A program made the position numbers and the translations under genes. From positions 1-5,468 of the forward strand of contig JAKAAL010000353.1 of NCBI GenBank assembly GCA_021802375.1: a DNA stretch of 5,468 nt, in the 5' to 3' direction. The notes below the pieces were generated by a model. That model was not told where the DNA came from and did not search any database. It worked only from the letters and a program-made list of their open reading frames with translations. How positions within the stretch are numbered: position 1 is the first letter of the stretch; every line of letters starts with the position of its first letter. Shown piece after piece: positions 5,231 to 5,468 of the stretch. Source of the DNA: Bacillota bacterium (GTDB lineage: Bacteria; Bacillota_E; Sulfobacillia; Sulfobacillales; Sulfobacillaceae).

Positions 5231-5245
5231 CCGAAAACGTTTTTG
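5231..5245. promoter_or_regulatory. LacI-family operator O2 upstream of the debranching-enzyme gene
   Basis: CCGAAAACGTTTTTG contains AAAACGTTTT (5234-5243), nearly identical to O1 read in reverse. TTTAGA (5225-5230) just before it and TATAGC (5246-5251) just after give a weak promoter with a 15-base spacer and the same layout as the lacI promoter. The site ends 24 bases before the GTG start at 5270. Confidence 0.7.
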
Positions 5246-5269
5246 TATAGCCGGAAGGGGTTTTGGTGA

Positions 5270-5468
5270 GTGAATTATGGAGTAATAAAGGAAAACGATT
5301 TGTTCTATGTTTTTGGAATAGAAGGAATAATTGGGCAACTATCTCATCATGGACTCTATACTCGCGACACACGCTTTCTCTCGCGGTTGCAATGGCATAT
5401 GAACCCCGATGTATTGGTTTTGCTGGAATCCGATACCTCAACCGGGTATGAGAGTGTCTACCGATATA
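5270..5468 (+). CDS. Glycogen-debranching / amylo-alpha-1,6-glucosidase-like enzyme, N-terminus (partial, runs off right edge)
   Basis: An open frame begins with GTG at 5270, preceded by GGAAGGGG (5253-5260) with a 9-base gap and an in-frame TGA at 5267. It stays open to the window edge, giving 66 codons. The product begins with NYGVIKENDLFYVFGIEG and continues through IIGQLSHHGLYTRDTRFLSRLQW and VLLESDTS. The block GLYTRDTRFLSRL is the hallmark of the N-terminal domain found in bacterial glycogen-debranching-like (GDE_N_bis) proteins, which precede an (alpha/alpha)6 glucosidase catalytic domain. The catalytic part lies outside the window, so substrate specificity is open (glycogen, maltodextrin or another glycan). 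The LacI-type operator just upstream and the adjacent regulator gene indicate sugar-controlled expression. The GTG is chosen because no ATG in frame has a ribosome site. Confidence 0.82.
   Translation, partial: MNYGVIKENDLFYVFGIEGIIGQLSHHGLYTRDTRFLSRLQWHMNPDVLVLLESDTSTGYESVYRY

Noticed and set aside
5263..5451. 62-codon ORF at the right end in another frame
   Set aside because: The neighbouring frame from GTG 5270 carries the GLYTRDTRFLSRL block of debranching-type enzymes and stays open to the edge.

Overview
The window looks like a chromosomal segment of a moderately GC-rich Gram-positive bacterium. A Sulfobacillus-like or related Firmicute is my best guess, from the SipW-type secretion genes, the LacI/debranching-enzyme pair and the style of the TnpB remnant. 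This assignment is inference; there is no rRNA or other marker gene here.

Left third, minus strand (1-2101): a compact three-gene secretion operon, transcribed right to left. First comes a 145-aa secreted protein with a SipW-type signal peptide. After a 9-bp intercistronic hairpin comes a 60-aa miniature that keeps only the leader and the conserved first strand. Twelve bases further on is a long ORF (at least 463 codons, cut by the left edge) that joins a SipW/Sec11-type signal peptidase to a DUF5305-like domain. The layout suggests a self-contained peptidase-plus-substrate module making a surface protein or fibre.

Middle (2102-3960): a ~400-bp divergent intergenic region precedes a plus-strand NarL/LuxR-type response regulator (2502-3296). 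Its receiver lacks the usual acidic pair. Its last ~47 residues lie beyond the DNA-binding domain, in hairpin-rich sequence that resembles an insertion-sequence end. Behind it is a broken tnpB (IS200/IS605-type) in at least three reading frames, followed by a GC-rich, hairpin-rich stretch where an omega-RNA would be expected.

Right third (3960-5468): a LacI-family sugar regulator (4174-5178) has a TTGACA promoter whose spacer holds a perfect AAAACGTTTT palindrome. The same operator recurs 53 bp past its stop codon, ahead of a GTG-started ORF that runs off the right edge. That ORF matches the N-terminus of a glycogen-debranching-type (amylo-alpha-1,6-glucosidase-like) enzyme. This is read as an autoregulated regulator controlling an adjacent alpha-glucan utilisation gene or operon.
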